Assembly (NCBI RefSeq): GCF_008974185.1
Contig: NZ_BKZP01000025.1
Location: 1-50,141, forward strand
DNA from: Weizmannia acidilactici
Lineage (GTDB): Bacteria; Bacillota; Bacilli; Bacillales; Bacillaceae_C
Reading direction: 5' to 3'
Length of the DNA: 50,141 nt
The notes beneath the pieces are model-generated. The model had not been told where the DNA came from. It searched no databases and saw nothing but the letters and a program-made list of their open reading frames with translations. This document shows positions 1 to 8,072 of the stretch, in pieces; position 1 is the first letter of the stretch; each line of letters opens with the position of its first letter. A program made the translations under genes and the position numbers.

Positions 1-18
1 GGATATCTTTTATATTAT

Positions 19-92
<74 letters not shown>

Positions 93-98
93 TTGATT

Positions 99-141
99 GA
101 TAACAAGTCAGGTCTAAACCCTGCTTGTTATCTATATTTTT
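99..141 (+). terminator. Rho-independent terminator after tRNA-fMet
   Basis: Stem GATAACAAG (99-107) with CTTGTTATC (124-132), extended inward by CAGG/CCTG, then TATATTTTT. It ends the tRNA transcript. Confidence 0.85.
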
Positions 142-198
142 ATCCATGTTTTTTGCTCATTTCATCAAAATCGGTTAAACTAGAATTATGTTCAAGCA

Positions 199-228
199 CC
201 CTTAGGAAAATTCCTAAGGCTTTTTTTA
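199..228 (+). terminator. Second terminator-like hairpin before tsaE
   Basis: Stem CCTTAGGAA (200-208) with TTCCTAAGG (211-219), followed by a T run (221-227). It lies between the tRNA terminator and tsaE, so it either backs up the first terminator or remains from a deleted gene. Nothing else was recognised in 92-327. Confidence 0.7.
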
Positions 229-327
229 TAAAGCGCTGTTTATTGTTGTACATTCCAAATATCGAAATGCCCAACAACATACTTTATAACTGGGCCTTTT
301 ATTAAGTTGTAGAGGGGACTCGGCTAA

Positions 328-783
328 ATGGGGATCTATAAACGAATATCCAACAGCCATGACGAAACGTTTTCCTTTGCGGAAAATATGGCCGCACATC
401 TAAAACCGGGGGATGTCATTTTATTGGAAGGCGACCTGGGTGCGGGTAAAACGACTTTTACGAAAGGCATTGCAAAAGGGCTTGGCATTCACCGTACTGT
501 AAACAGTCCGACTTTTACCATTATCAAAGAGTACCAGGGAAAAATTCCGCTTTACCATATGGATGTGTACCGTTTGGAAGATGCGCAGGAAGACTTGGGC
601 TTTGATGAATATTTCGAAGGCGATGGTGTTACAGTCATCGAATGGGCACATTTTATCAAGGACCAGCTGCCCGAATCCTTTTTGGAAATCCGTATCCTCC
701 GCCTTGAAGGCGACCAGCGATGCATTGAAGCGGAGCCGGTCGGGAACCGATACGTATCATTATGTGAGGAGTCTTTTGGATGA
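328..783 (+). CDS. tsaE: TsaE, ATPase for tRNA t6A37 synthesis
   Basis: TsaE (YdiB type) is the P-loop ATPase that works with TsaB and TsaD to put threonylcarbamoyl on A37 of ANN-decoding tRNAs in the cytosol. The protein has 151 residues, the family length. The Walker A motif GDLGAGKT is at residues 35-42, followed by the conserved TVNSPTF segment and a C-terminal VIEWAH motif. The ATG is preceded by AGAGGGGA. The stop overlaps the tsaB start (ATGA at 780-783), so the two are translationally coupled, and rimI and tsaD follow in the same operon. In B. subtilis the gene before tsaE is thiL; here no thiL is present. Confidence 0.95.
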   Translation: MGIYKRISNSHDETFSFAENMAAHLKPGDVILLEGDLGAGKTTFTKGIAKGLGIHRTVNSPTFTIIKEYQGKIPLYHMDVYRLEDAQEDLGFDEYFEGDGVTVIEWAHFIKDQLPESFLEIRILRLEGDQRCIEAEPVGNRYVSLCEESFG

Positions 784-1481
784 ATATTTTGGCAATCGAT
801 ACTTCAAATGAAGTGCTAGGCGTTTCATTAGTGAATGGCAATACAGTTTTGGCAGAATACATTACCAACTTGAAGAAAAACCACAGCGTCCGTGTCATGC
901 CTGCCATTCAGCAGGTCATGGAGGAGTGTGGGGTACGCCCGGGCGAATTGGATAAAATTGTGGTGGCAAAAGGTCCCGGCTCATATACCGGCGTGCGCAT
1001 CGGCGTGACCATTGCCAAAACGATGGCATGGAGTCTGCAAATTCCTTTGGTCGGTGTTTCCAGCCTTAAATTTATTGCGGCGGCAGGACGTTATTTCGAC
1101 GGGTATATATCCCCGCTGTTTGACGCACGCAGGGGACAAATCTATACAGGATTATACCGTTATGAAAATGGGAATTTAGAAACGGTGATTGACGATTGCA
1201 ATATTTTATCTGCTGAATGGGGTTCACGATTGTGTGACCTTAATCAGCCTGTTTTATTTATCGGCCAAAATGTTGCGCTACATGAAGCTGTCCTCGCTGA
1301 AAAGTTGCAAGGTAATATGGTTACGGCGGATTGGACGATGCATAATCCGCGGCCGAGCGAATTGGCGAAGCTCGGAATGGACGAGCCCGGGGAAGCAGTA
1401 CACACTTTTGTTCCAAATTACATACGCTTAGTAGAAGCAGAAGCCAAATGGCTGGAAAAGCATAAACGGGAGAAAAGTTAG
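780..1481 (+). CDS. tsaB: TsaB, scaffold subunit for tRNA t6A synthesis
   Basis: TsaB (YdiC/YeaZ) is an inactive ASKHA-fold homologue of TsaD that dimerises with it and is needed for t6A formation. The protein has 233 residues and starts with the family's MNILAIDTSN. The GPGSYTGVRIGV segment near residues 62-74 is highly conserved in TsaB. It overlaps tsaE by four bases and is followed by rimI three bases after its stop, a tight operon. No damage is seen. Confidence 0.95.
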   Translation: MNILAIDTSNEVLGVSLVNGNTVLAEYITNLKKNHSVRVMPAIQQVMEECGVRPGELDKIVVAKGPGSYTGVRIGVTIAKTMAWSLQIPLVGVSSLKFIAAAGRYFDGYISPLFDARRGQIYTGLYRYENGNLETVIDDCNILSAEWGSRLCDLNQPVLFIGQNVALHEAVLAEKLQGNMVTADWTMHNPRPSELAKLGMDEPGEAVHTFVPNYIRLVEAEAKWLEKHKREKS

Positions 1482-1484
1482 GAT

Positions 1485-1940
1485 ATGATAAAAATGGGAG
1501 ATATCATTCTGCGGAAAGCCACGCTTGAGGATTTGGACGGGATTTACAATGTGGAGCTGCACTCTTTTTCGCTGCCGTGGACGCGGGAAGCTTTTTATAA
1601 TGAACTGGTCCATAACCATTTTGCAACGTATTTGGTGCTGATCGACCAGGAAAGAGTGGTCGGCTATTGCGGTGTATGGGTGATCGTGGACGAAGCCCAT
1701 GTCACCAATCTTGCCGTGCTGCCGGAATACCGGGGGCGGAAATTGGGGGAGGCCTTGTTAAGGAACGTTATGGAGTATGCAAGGCTCAATAATGCGAAAA
1801 CGCTCAGCCTAGAAGTCCGTGTCAGCAATGATATTGCACGTTCTCTGTATAAAAAACTTGGGTTCCGGGAAGGCGGCATCCGCAAAGGTTATTATACCGA
1901 TAATTATGAAGACGCAATTGTGATGTGGGTGAATTTATAA
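1485..1940 (+). CDS. rimI: RimI-type ribosomal protein/N-terminal acetyltransferase
   Basis: A GNAT-fold N-acetyltransferase of the RimI family (YdiD), expected to transfer acetyl from acetyl-CoA to the N-terminal residue of ribosomal protein S18 or related substrates. It has about 150 residues. The acetyl-CoA loop is seen as the V-T-N-L-A-V strand followed by PEYRGRKLG; the C-terminal part has the LEVRVSN and YKKLGF motifs of RimI. Two starts are possible: ATG 1485, or ATG 1494 (MGDIILRKA), which has AGGA at a better distance. It lies between tsaB and tsaD, with tsaD starting on the base after its stop. Confidence 0.92.
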   Translation: MIKMGDIILRKATLEDLDGIYNVELHSFSLPWTREAFYNELVHNHFATYLVLIDQERVVGYCGVWVIVDEAHVTNLAVLPEYRGRKLGEALLRNVMEYARLNNAKTLSLEVRVSNDIARSLYKKLGFREGGIRKGYYTDNYEDAIVMWVNL

Positions 1941-2957
1941 ATGGAAAAAGATATATTGGTTTTAGGCATAGAAACGAGCTGTGATGAAACAGCCGCAGCC
2001 GTCATCAAAAATGGAACGGAGATCATTTCAAATGTAGTCGCCTCCCAAATCAATAGCCATAAGCGTTTCGGCGGCGTCGTACCTGAGCTTGCTTCGCGCC
2101 ATCATGTCGAGCAAATTACGATCGTGATAGAGGAAGCGATGCGGCAGGCGGGAGCTTCTTTTCAGGATTTGGATGCTATTGCAGTTACGGAAGGGCCGGG
2201 ACTGGTCGGTGCGCTGCTTGTTGGCGTAAATGCCGCAAAAGCGCTCAGTTTTACGCATCAGATTCCGCTTGTCGGCGTCCATCATATTGCAGGGCATATT
2301 TACGCAAACCGGCTGGAGCATGAAATGAAGTTCCCGTTGCTGGCGCTTGTCGTTTCCGGCGGGCATACGGAACTTATCTTGATGAAAGGGCATGCCGAAT
2401 TTGAAGTCATCGGCGAAACGAGGGACGATGCAGCGGGAGAGGCTTATGACAAAGTGGCCCGGACATTAAATCTGCCGTACCCCGGCGGCCCGCAGATCGA
2501 CCGGCTCGCCCATGAAGGTGAACCGAATATTGATTTGCCACGTGCTTGGCTTGAGGGCACATACGATTTCAGTTTCAGCGGTTTAAAATCGGCTGTCATC
2601 AATACGCTGCACAATGCAGCGCAGCGCGGGGAAACGATCAAGCCGGAAGACATGGCGGCGAGTTTCCAGCAAAGTGTGGTTGATGTGCTTGTCGGAAAAA
2701 CAATAGAGGCCGCCAAAGAATTTGAAGTTAAAGAAGTGCTAGTGGCCGGCGGGGTTGCCGCGAATAAAGGATTGCGCGCCGCTTTGGAAGAAGCATTCCA
2801 TAAGCTGCCGGACGTGGAGCTTAGCATCCCGCCGATCCATTTATGCACAGATAATGCTGCGATGATCGCCGCTTGTGGTACCGTGCTTTTTAAAAAAGGG
2901 AAAAGGAGTGCCCTTGATTTAAATGCTTATCCGGGGCTTGATATAGAAAATTTTTAG
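1941..2957 (+). CDS. tsaD: TsaD, tRNA threonylcarbamoyltransferase catalytic subunit
   Basis: TsaD (Gcp/YdiE) transfers threonylcarbamoyl from TC-AMP to A37 of tRNA. It has 338 residues, the normal length. Visible hallmarks are [13 protein letters not shown] at the N-terminus, the metal-binding H115-x3-H119 (HHIAGH), VSGGHTEL, and [10 protein letters not shown] with a late CTDNAAMIA. It is the last gene of the tsaE-tsaB-rimI-tsaD operon and directly abuts rimI. The stop TAG ends at 2957 and the terminal inverted repeat of the IS1182-type element starts at 2958, so the element inserted exactly at the gene end; the last residues or the stop may have been altered by the insertion. Confidence 0.97.
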   Translation: MEKDILVLGIETSCDETAAAVIKNGTEIISNVVASQINSHKRFGGVVPELASRHHVEQITIVIEEAMRQAGASFQDLDAIAVTEGPGLVGALLVGVNAAKALSFTHQIPLVGVHHIAGHIYANRLEHEMKFPLLALVVSGGHTELILMKGHAEFEVIGETRDDAAGEAYDKVARTLNLPYPGGPQIDRLAHEGEPNIDLPRAWLEGTYDFSFSGLKSAVINTLHNAAQRGETIKPEDMAASFQQSVVDVLVGKTIEAAKEFEVKEVLVAGGVAANKGLRAALEEAFHKLPDVELSIPPIHLCTDNAAMIAACGTVLFKKGKRSALDLNAYPGLDIENF

Positions 2958-4400
2958 GGGGCTGTCCCAAAAGCCCCTTCTTAAACAAGAAAAACCGTTG
3001 AGAAAATAATTTTCTCAACGGTTTTTCTTGTTTCTGAAACAGGCGGTTCTTTTCCGCCTGTTTCAGAAGATTGTGGACGATGGCACCCAGCCCGAATTCG
3101 ATATTTACTTTCTCAAGCCCCCGTAAAGAAAATCTGCGGAACGACCGATTGCCTTTGATATGACCGAACACGCTTTCTACCTCGATTTTCCTTCGAGCGT
3201 AGATTTGCTCGTCTTTTTCACGATATTCCCAGTTAGAAACATTTCGGATATCTTTTTTGTAAGCCCGCGTCTCTTCTTTCCTCATAGTATTGTAAGGAAT
3301 CAATGCTTCGAACTCTTCCTCATGCGCATACAAATAGTTGGCTTCCCCGCCATAACCTGCATCCGCAATGATCCGTTTTGGCTTAGGCAGGCCGGATGCT
3401 TTCAGCTTCTCCAAATGCGGCACAAAGCATCTTGTATCAGTTGGCCTCTGGTGTATAGTGTATCCAAGAATAAGCTGGTCTTCCGTTCCAATTTGGACAT
3501 TGTAACCCGGTTTCAGCTGGCCGTTTTTCATATGATCTTCTTTCATCCGCATAAAGGTGGCATCGTGATCTGTTTTGGAATAACTGTTCCGGTCTCCAAA
3601 AATGCTTCATACTTCTTCAGCCGTGGTAAGTAGTCTTCTTTGAGTTTCTTGTAAATTTTTCGTTTCGACCGATAGACTGCCTTTTTCTCTTTCTTCAGTT
3701 CCTTGTCTTTTTCCTGCTCTGCGTCTGTTTCAGCTTCTTTGACTTTTTGCTCCACCTTTTTTGCAATTTTCTCCAGCTGCTCTGCACTAACGCGTTCAGC
3801 TTGTTCTTTCATTCTTTTAACGTTTTTTCATCTAATTCGATTGTCGATCAACTGAAACATCTTTTGGAGATTTTAGTGGAGTTTCTCTTCATATTTTTCT
3901 GTCACTTTTTTCTAGACAAACGTGTACTTATTGGCGTTTGCCTCGATCTTTGTGCCGTCCATGAAGTAGTTTTCCAGCGTGATATATTTTTGTTCCAATA
4001 AAAGATTGATGAGTTCGGTAAAAAGGGGCTCGATCATGTCTTTCATCCGTTCCGAACGGAATCGGTTGATGGTTCGGAAATCTGGCGTTTGTTGCCCAGA
4101 CAGCCACATCATCGGAAGATTTTCAAGAAGGGCTTTTGCGATACCCCGGCAAGAATAACTTTTTTCAGTGTAAGCATAGAGAATTACTTTTGTCATCATT
4201 TTAGGGTGATACGAAGGACGGCCCCCGCCTTTATAATACGAGAAGAAGAAGTCGTCGCTGATTTGATTCACCATATCATTGACAACGCGGGCTACATGGC
4301 TTTCTGGAATCATATCACTAAAATCCATTGGAAGAATGAGTTGTCCCATGTTATAATCAATAAAGGTAGCTGAATAGTTACTCAAAAAAACCGCCTCCAT
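2958..4400 (-). pseudogene. IS1182-family transposase, frameshifted
   Basis: The reading is DDE transposase of the IS1182 family, split over three frames. The N-terminal piece (4400-3912) has PESHVARVVNDMV, GRPSYHPKMM, LSGQQTPDFRTINRF and DGTKIEANANKYTF, all family hallmarks, and ends at an in-frame TAG (3914-3912) where the family reads on with W. A TAA and a frameshift follow before the middle piece (about 3812-3543, a lysine/glutamate-rich coiled stretch). A second frameshift near 3550 leads to the C-terminal catalytic piece (down to the left end), with ADAGYGGEANY and the EVESVFGHIKGNRSFRRF region. At least one TAG, one TAA and two frameshifts make it inactive. The start could be ATG 4400 or TTG 4385. 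Confidence 0.9.
2984..3032. terminator. Bidirectional terminator inside the IS left end
   Basis: A near-perfect 49-nt palindrome: two 23-nt arms (2984-3006 and 3010-3032) around TAA, with A-rich and T-rich outer flanks. It can stop tsaD transcripts on the plus strand and transposase transcripts on the minus strand. Confidence 0.8.
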
Positions 4401-4448
4401 TCAATGTTTGCTAGTCACTTACATTATAATGGAAAAGGCGGTTTTTTT
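4384..4448. terminator. Terminator-like hairpin before the transposase
   Basis: AAAAAAACCGCC with TCCATT (4384-4401) pairs with AATGGA and GGCGGTTTTTTT (4428-4448). In this position it would stop read-through transcription from entering the transposase, a common device in insertion sequences. A TATAAT-like box for the minus strand lies in the loop. Confidence 0.55.
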
Positions 4449-4470
4449 GCGCTTTCTTCGTTTAGCACGC

Positions 4471-4604
4471 GTTGATGATCGCGAAATTTACGAGACTCCT
4501 GCGGGAAAAGCGAGCAAGAAGAGACCCCGCAGCGAGTGACGTGAGGAACAAGCGAGGAGGCTCGCGACGCATGCGGAAAGCGAGTGAATTTCGCGATCAT
4601 CAAC
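4471..4604. repeat. Large inverted repeat with nested stems
   Basis: A perfect 18-bp inverted repeat, GTTGATGATCGCGAAATT (4471-4488) and its complement (4587-4604), encloses a G+C-rich core. Inside, CGAGACTCCT (4491-4500) can pair with AGGAGGCTCG (4555-4564) with little mismatch, and CTGCGGG with CCCGCAG. The core resembles a short structured repeat seen in other Bacillaceae genomes. It lies inside the insertion element, between the transposase and the right terminal repeat. Confidence 0.8.
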
Positions 4605-4692
4605 AACCAACGATAATAATTTTTTCACAAAGAAAGGGGCGCCCCTTCAGCCAGATTACCGTCTTTTGGGACAGCCCCTTTTTGTCGGAAGG

Positions 4693-4885
4693 TTATTCAG
4701 AAAAATTGTGCACAATCTGTGGAAAAACTGTTTATAATTTATCCGTTCTGTGAAAAACTTTTAAAAAATTTTTTGCACATCCTGTGATTAATGTGGATAA
4801 ATCTGTTGATAATTGTGGATTTTGTGGAAAAATAAGTTAAAAAGCAAGAAACCAACAAACAAGCTGTGAATAAATCTGTGAATGA
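4693..4885 (+). promoter_or_regulatory. DnaA-box cluster downstream of tsaD
   Basis: At least nine same-orientation matches or near matches to the DnaA box TGTGNATAA. Exact matches are TGTGGATAA (4792-4800) and TGTGAATAA (4865-4873). Near matches are TGTGGAAAA (4718 and 4823), TGTGAAAAA (4749), TGTGATTAA (4783), TGTTGATAA (4804), TGTGGATTT (4814) and TGTGAATGA (4877), plus TTATTCAGA (4693) in the other orientation. Five boxes between 4783 and 4831 are spaced 9-12 bp, about one helical turn. B. subtilis has oriC-external DnaA-box clusters, and I recall one next to gcp (tsaD). Confidence 0.82.
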
Positions 4886-4952
4886 TCGAGACGACCCGCT
4901 ATCGAAAATTGTTGATATTTGTTGAAAAAATTCCGGCGTTAAAAAAGTTGTA

Positions 4953-5000
4953 TAAAAAAAACGGTGGGATCATACCACAATTGGTATCAGCCCGCCGCTT
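4953..5000 (-). terminator. Terminator of the ABC-F gene
   Basis: Read on the minus strand: a GC-rich stem, CGGCGGGCTGATACC pairing with GGTATGATCCCACCG, then a run of eight T. It ends the ABC-F transcript about 40 bp after its stop. Confidence 0.85.
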
Positions 5001-5034
5001 TTCACAACTTCTTTTTCCACAGCGACCCGCATGC

Positions 5035-6954
5035 TTATTCCGCAATTTCCGCCCACTCATCCATCAGGGCATCCAGCTCGTTTTTCCTCTTTTCCAGTTC
5101 ATCCGTTACTTCACGCATTTTCACATGATCTTGGAAAACATCCGGATCCGCCAGCTTTTCTTCCCACCCGCTGATTTCGGTTTCCAGCGCTTCGATTTTT
5201 GCTTCAATTTCTTCGATTCTCCGCTTTCTTTGGCGTTCCAGTTTTTTTGCTTCCTTATCCTGTTGATAAGTGCTTTTGGTCGGCTGCATCGCTTTTTCCG
5301 CTTCTTTTTCCGCTTTTTCCAGCCGCTCAAGTTCCAACATTTCTTCCCGTTTTTGCACATAATAATCATAGTCGCCGAGAAATTCCTGTGTGCCGTCCTT
5401 CGAAAGTTCGACGACTTTCGTGGCAATCCGGTTAATAAAGTAACGGTCATGCGAAATAAATAAAATGGTTCCCGGGTAATCAATTAAAGCATTTTCGAGC
5501 ACTTCTTTGCTGTCCAGGTCAAGATGGTTTGTCGGTTCGTCAAGGATGAGAAAGTTGGCTTTTTGCAGCATTAATTTGGCAAGGGCAAGCCGGGCTTTTT
5601 CGCCGCCGCTTAAGGAGGAGACAGTTTTAAGCACGTCATCGCCTGAAAAAAGGAAATTCCCTAGTGCAGTACGGATTTCTTTTTCGGATTTAAGCGGGTA
5701 TTCATCCCATAATTCCTGCAAAACGGTTTTGTTGGAAGACAAGTCCGCCTGTTCCTGGTCGTAATAGCCGGTTGTTACGTTGGATCCGAATTGGATCGTT
5801 CCTGATAGAAGGGGAAGTTTATTTAAGATGGTTTTGATGAGCGTTGATTTGCCGATGCCGTTCGGTCCGACAAGGGCAACGCTGTCTTCCCGTTTCACGG
5901 AAAGATTGATATTTCGCGCAACAGCTTCCCCACCATAGCCGATGGAAGCCTCCTGCACTTGGAGCACTTCGTTGCCGCTTTGTTTTTCGATTTCAAAAGA
6001 AAAATGGGCCGATTTTTCATCACCGAGCGGTCTGTCCATTAATTCCATTTTTTCAAGCTGTTTTCTCCGGCTTTGTGCCCGTTTTGTCGTCGTGGCGCGC
6101 GCGATATTTTTTTGGATAAATTCCTGCAGTTTCGTGACTTCTTCCTGTTGTTTTTCGTATTGTTTCAAATCCCGTTCGTACTGGGCAGCTTTCTGTTCCA
6201 GGTAGCGGCTGTAATTACCATAGTATTTCTTGATCGAATGCCTTGAAATTTCGTATACCTGGTTGACGACTTTGTCGAGAAAATAACGGTCGTGGGAAAC
6301 GATCAGGATCGCGCCCTGGTAGCCCTGCAAATATTGCTCAAGCCAGGTGAGCGTTTCGATATCAAGATGGTTTGTAGGCTCATCCAAAATTAAAATATCT
6401 GGTTTGGACAGCAATAATTTTGCCAGCCCCAGCCGCGTTTTTTGCCCGCCACTTAATGTATGGATCGGGGTGCTGTAGTCGTACTGATGAAAACGGAACC
6501 CGTGCAGGATGGAGCGGATGTCCGCCTCGATCTGGTATCCGCCTTCCTCTTTAAAGCGGGTCTGAAGCTCATCATAAGCCTGTAAAATTTTTTCATATTC
6601 AGCCGGACGGTTATAAATGGAAGGATCCGCCATTTTTTGTTCAAGCGCCCGCAGCTGTTTTTCCATATTGAGCAGGCCCTTAAATACGGACATCATTTCA
6701 TCCCAAATGGAAAGATTGGATTCCAACCCTGAATTTTGGGCCAAATATCCAATTTCGACCCCGTTCGGTTTCGTAATCGTTCCTTCATCATATGACAGCT
6801 GGCCGGCAATGATTTTCAGCAGGGTCGATTTCCCTGCCCCGTTTCTTCCGACTAAAGCAATGCGGTCTTTTGTCTGGATTTCCAATTTTATATTCGATAA
6901 AATAAGTTCAGCACCAAAATATTTTGTGACTTGTTGAACTTGCAGCAACATCAT
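5035..6954 (-). CDS. ydiF: ABC-F family ATPase (YdiF type)
   Basis: A soluble protein with two ABC domains and no membrane segments, the ABC-F design; members act at the ribosome (translation factors or antibiotic protection). Domain 1 has Walker A GRNGAGKST, signature LSGGQKTRLGLAK and Walker B ILILDEPTNHLD. Domain 2 has GPNGIGKST, LSGGEKARLALAK and FLILDEPTNHLD. The linker and the C-terminus (about the last 90 residues) are charged coiled coils. The frame opens further upstream, but the AGAGGTG site suits the ATG at 6954 (MMLLQVQQV), giving 639 residues. The same gene lies between gcp and rex in B. subtilis; here the gene itself is intact although an IS lies beyond its 3' end. Confidence 0.93.
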   Translation of the reverse strand: MMLLQVQQVTKYFGAELILSNIKLEIQTKDRIALVGRNGAGKSTLLKIIAGQLSYDEGTITKPNGVEIGYLAQNSGLESNLSIWDEMMSVFKGLLNMEKQLRALEQKMADPSIYNRPAEYEKILQAYDELQTRFKEEGGYQIEADIRSILHGFRFHQYDYSTPIHTLSGGQKTRLGLAKLLLSKPDILILDEPTNHLDIETLTWLEQYLQGYQGAILIVSHDRYFLDKVVNQVYEISRHSIKKYYGNYSRYLEQKAAQYERDLKQYEKQQEEVTKLQEFIQKNIARATTTKRAQSRRKQLEKMELMDRPLGDEKSAHFSFEIEKQSGNEVLQVQEASIGYGGEAVARNINLSVKREDSVALVGPNGIGKSTLIKTILNKLPLLSGTIQFGSNVTTGYYDQEQADLSSNKTVLQELWDEYPLKSEKEIRTALGNFLFSGDDVLKTVSSLSGGEKARLALAKLMLQKANFLILDEPTNHLDLDSKEVLENALIDYPGTILFISHDRYFINRIATKVVELSKDGTQEFLGDYDYYVQKREEMLELERLEKAEKEAEKAMQPTKSTYQQDKEAKKLERQRKRRIEEIEAKIEALETEISGWEEKLADPDVFQDHVKMREVTDELEKRKNELDALMDEWAEIAE

Positions 6955-6981
6955 GGCCATTTTCACCTCTATATTATTGTA

Positions 6982-7010
6982 AGTGTACAGGATGCAGCTC
7001 TGCAACTCAA
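6982..7010 (-). promoter_or_regulatory. Candidate sigma-A promoter of the ABC-F gene
   Basis: On the minus strand: TTGAGT (-35, 7010-7005), 17 bp, TACACT (-10, 6987-6982), a short distance upstream of the ribosome-binding site. Confidence 0.5.
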
Positions 7011-7070
7011 CTGAGGCACGCGAATATTGTCAAAAATCTTTTCACATAAATCAATGAAAAATATGCAAAT

Positions 7071-7088
7071 TTGTGATATATTTAACAT
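7071..7088. promoter_or_regulatory. Candidate Rex operator upstream of rex
   Basis: TTGTGATATATTTAACAT resembles Rex boxes (TTGTGA/TTGTTAA, 4-bp centre, TTCACAA/TTAACAA), with the left half exact and the right half near. It would allow NADH-sensitive autoregulation of rex. Confidence 0.4.
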
Positions 7089-7233
7089 GGTTGGAGAGAG
7101 AATGGGCGTAAGATTAAATTTTTTCAAAGACGGTTATTTTTTATTTATAAAAACAGGAGTAATATAAAATCATGGATTGGTAGCGCTGCCAAATATCTCG
7201 AAAACTAAAAGGAACCAACTTGGGGGATTTCAC

Positions 7234-7908
7234 ATGAAAGATGAATCAGCTAAAATACCACAAGCCACCGCGAAACGATTACCATTGTATTACCGTTATT
7301 TGAGAAATTTGTACACTCTTGGCAAGCAGAGGGTCTCTTCAGCGGAACTGAGCGAAGCGGTGAAAGTCGATTCGGCGACGATCCGCAGGGATTTTTCTTA
7401 TTTCGGGGCGCTCGGGAAAAAAGGGTACGGTTATAATGTTAAATATTTATTGTCTTTCTTCAGCAAGACGCTTAACCAGGATGAAATGACAAATGTGGCG
7501 CTCATTGGGGTAGGAAACTTGGGAACTGCCCTTTTGAACTATAATTTTTCCAAAAACAACAGCGCTCGGATTGTGATGGCCTTTGATAACGATGAAAGCA
7601 AAGTAGGAAAACGGGTCGGCAATGTGCCGATTTACAGCATGAACGATTTAAAGGAGCGGCTTCGTCAGGAAGACGTGACGGTCGTGATTTTAACGGTTCC
7701 GGCCATTGCCGCGCAGACTGTGACAGATGAACTTGCGGATACAAACGTGAAGGGAATCTTGAATTTCACGCCTGCCAGGCTAAATGTCCCGCCGAATGTC
7801 CGCGTCCACCATATTGATTTGGCCGTGGAACTGCAAGCCCTCATCTACTTTTTGCAGCATTATTCAAATGATGCCGAAAATTCGAAAGAAAAAACCGTCA
7901 AATCATAG
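7234..7908 (+). CDS. rex: Rex, redox-sensing transcriptional repressor
   Basis: Rex represses fermentation and respiration genes and leaves DNA when NADH/NAD+ rises. The 224-residue protein has an N-terminal winged helix ([10 protein letters not shown], then [25 protein letters not shown] at about 34-58) and a Rossmann domain with the dinucleotide loop GVGNLG at 92-97. The C-terminal helix for domain swapping is present. The start chosen is ATG 7234, with GGGGGA nine bases upstream; the upstream in-frame extension lacks a ribosome site and is not like Rex. Gene order ABC-F / rex / tat / ydiKL / groESL matches B. subtilis. Confidence 0.96.
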   Translation: MKDESAKIPQATAKRLPLYYRYLRNLYTLGKQRVSSAELSEAVKVDSATIRRDFSYFGALGKKGYGYNVKYLLSFFSKTLNQDEMTNVALIGVGNLGTALLNYNFSKNNSARIVMAFDNDESKVGKRVGNVPIYSMNDLKERLRQEDVTVVILTVPAIAAQTVTDELADTNVKGILNFTPARLNVPPNVRVHHIDLAVELQALIYFLQHYSNDAENSKEKTVKS

Positions 7909-7958
7909 CCAAAACGCTCTTTTTCCGTTATCATAATGGGTACAGGGGGTGGCCCGAA

Positions 7959-8072
7959 GTGGGAACGGAATTCAAGGGAAAGCTGTCCGGTAGTTTTGGT
8001 TTGAAGGTGTTGCATAGCGGAGCCGAAAATGGGGAGGATCGAAAGGCGGAAATGAAAGGTGAACGGCCTTGA
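7959..8072 (+). CDS. Possible 37-aa ORF coupled to tatC
   Basis: A GTG-started frame (7959) with GGGGGTGG upstream encodes a 37-residue, glycine- and charge-rich peptide (MGTEFKGKLSG...GERP). Its TGA stop overlaps the TTG start of tatC (TTGA at 8069-8072), the arrangement of translational coupling. B. subtilis has tatAy at this place. This ORF has no transmembrane segment, so it is not a working TatA; the TEFKGKL stretch is only loosely like the TatA amphipathic helix. It could be a tatA remnant, a leader peptide or chance. Confidence 0.35.
   Translation: MGTEFKGKLSGSFGLKVLHSGAENGEDRKAEMKGERP

Larger units (their letters stand above)
2958..4678. mobile_element. Decayed IS1182-family insertion sequence
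   Basis: The element is bounded by inverted repeats: GGGGCTGTCCCAAAAG at 2958-2973 and its exact complement CTTTTGGGACAGCCCC at 4663-4678. It contains a minus-strand IS1182-type transposase broken in several places, a bidirectional terminator at its left end, a terminator-like hairpin just upstream of the transposase, and a large inverted repeat between the transposase and its right end. Target duplications are not clear: the flanks read ATTTTTA on the left and TTTTTGTC on the right. It is inserted between tsaD and the DnaA-box cluster. Confidence 0.88.

Noticed and set aside
93-305. 70-residue frame after the tRNA
   Set aside because: It runs through two terminator hairpins and has no ribosome site.
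4466-4610. CRISPR-like repeat
   Set aside because: It is a single inverted repeat with nested arms; there are no direct repeats with spacers.
4693-4885. Chromosomal origin (oriC)
   Set aside because: DnaA boxes are present, but dnaA, dnaN and an AT-rich unwinding region with the usual neighbours are absent; gcp-type clusters explain it better.
4882-5463. 193-residue plus-strand frame
   Set aside because: It is antisense to the C-terminal coiled-coil part of the ABC-F gene, has no ribosome site and its Phe/Arg-rich composition is that of a complement frame.
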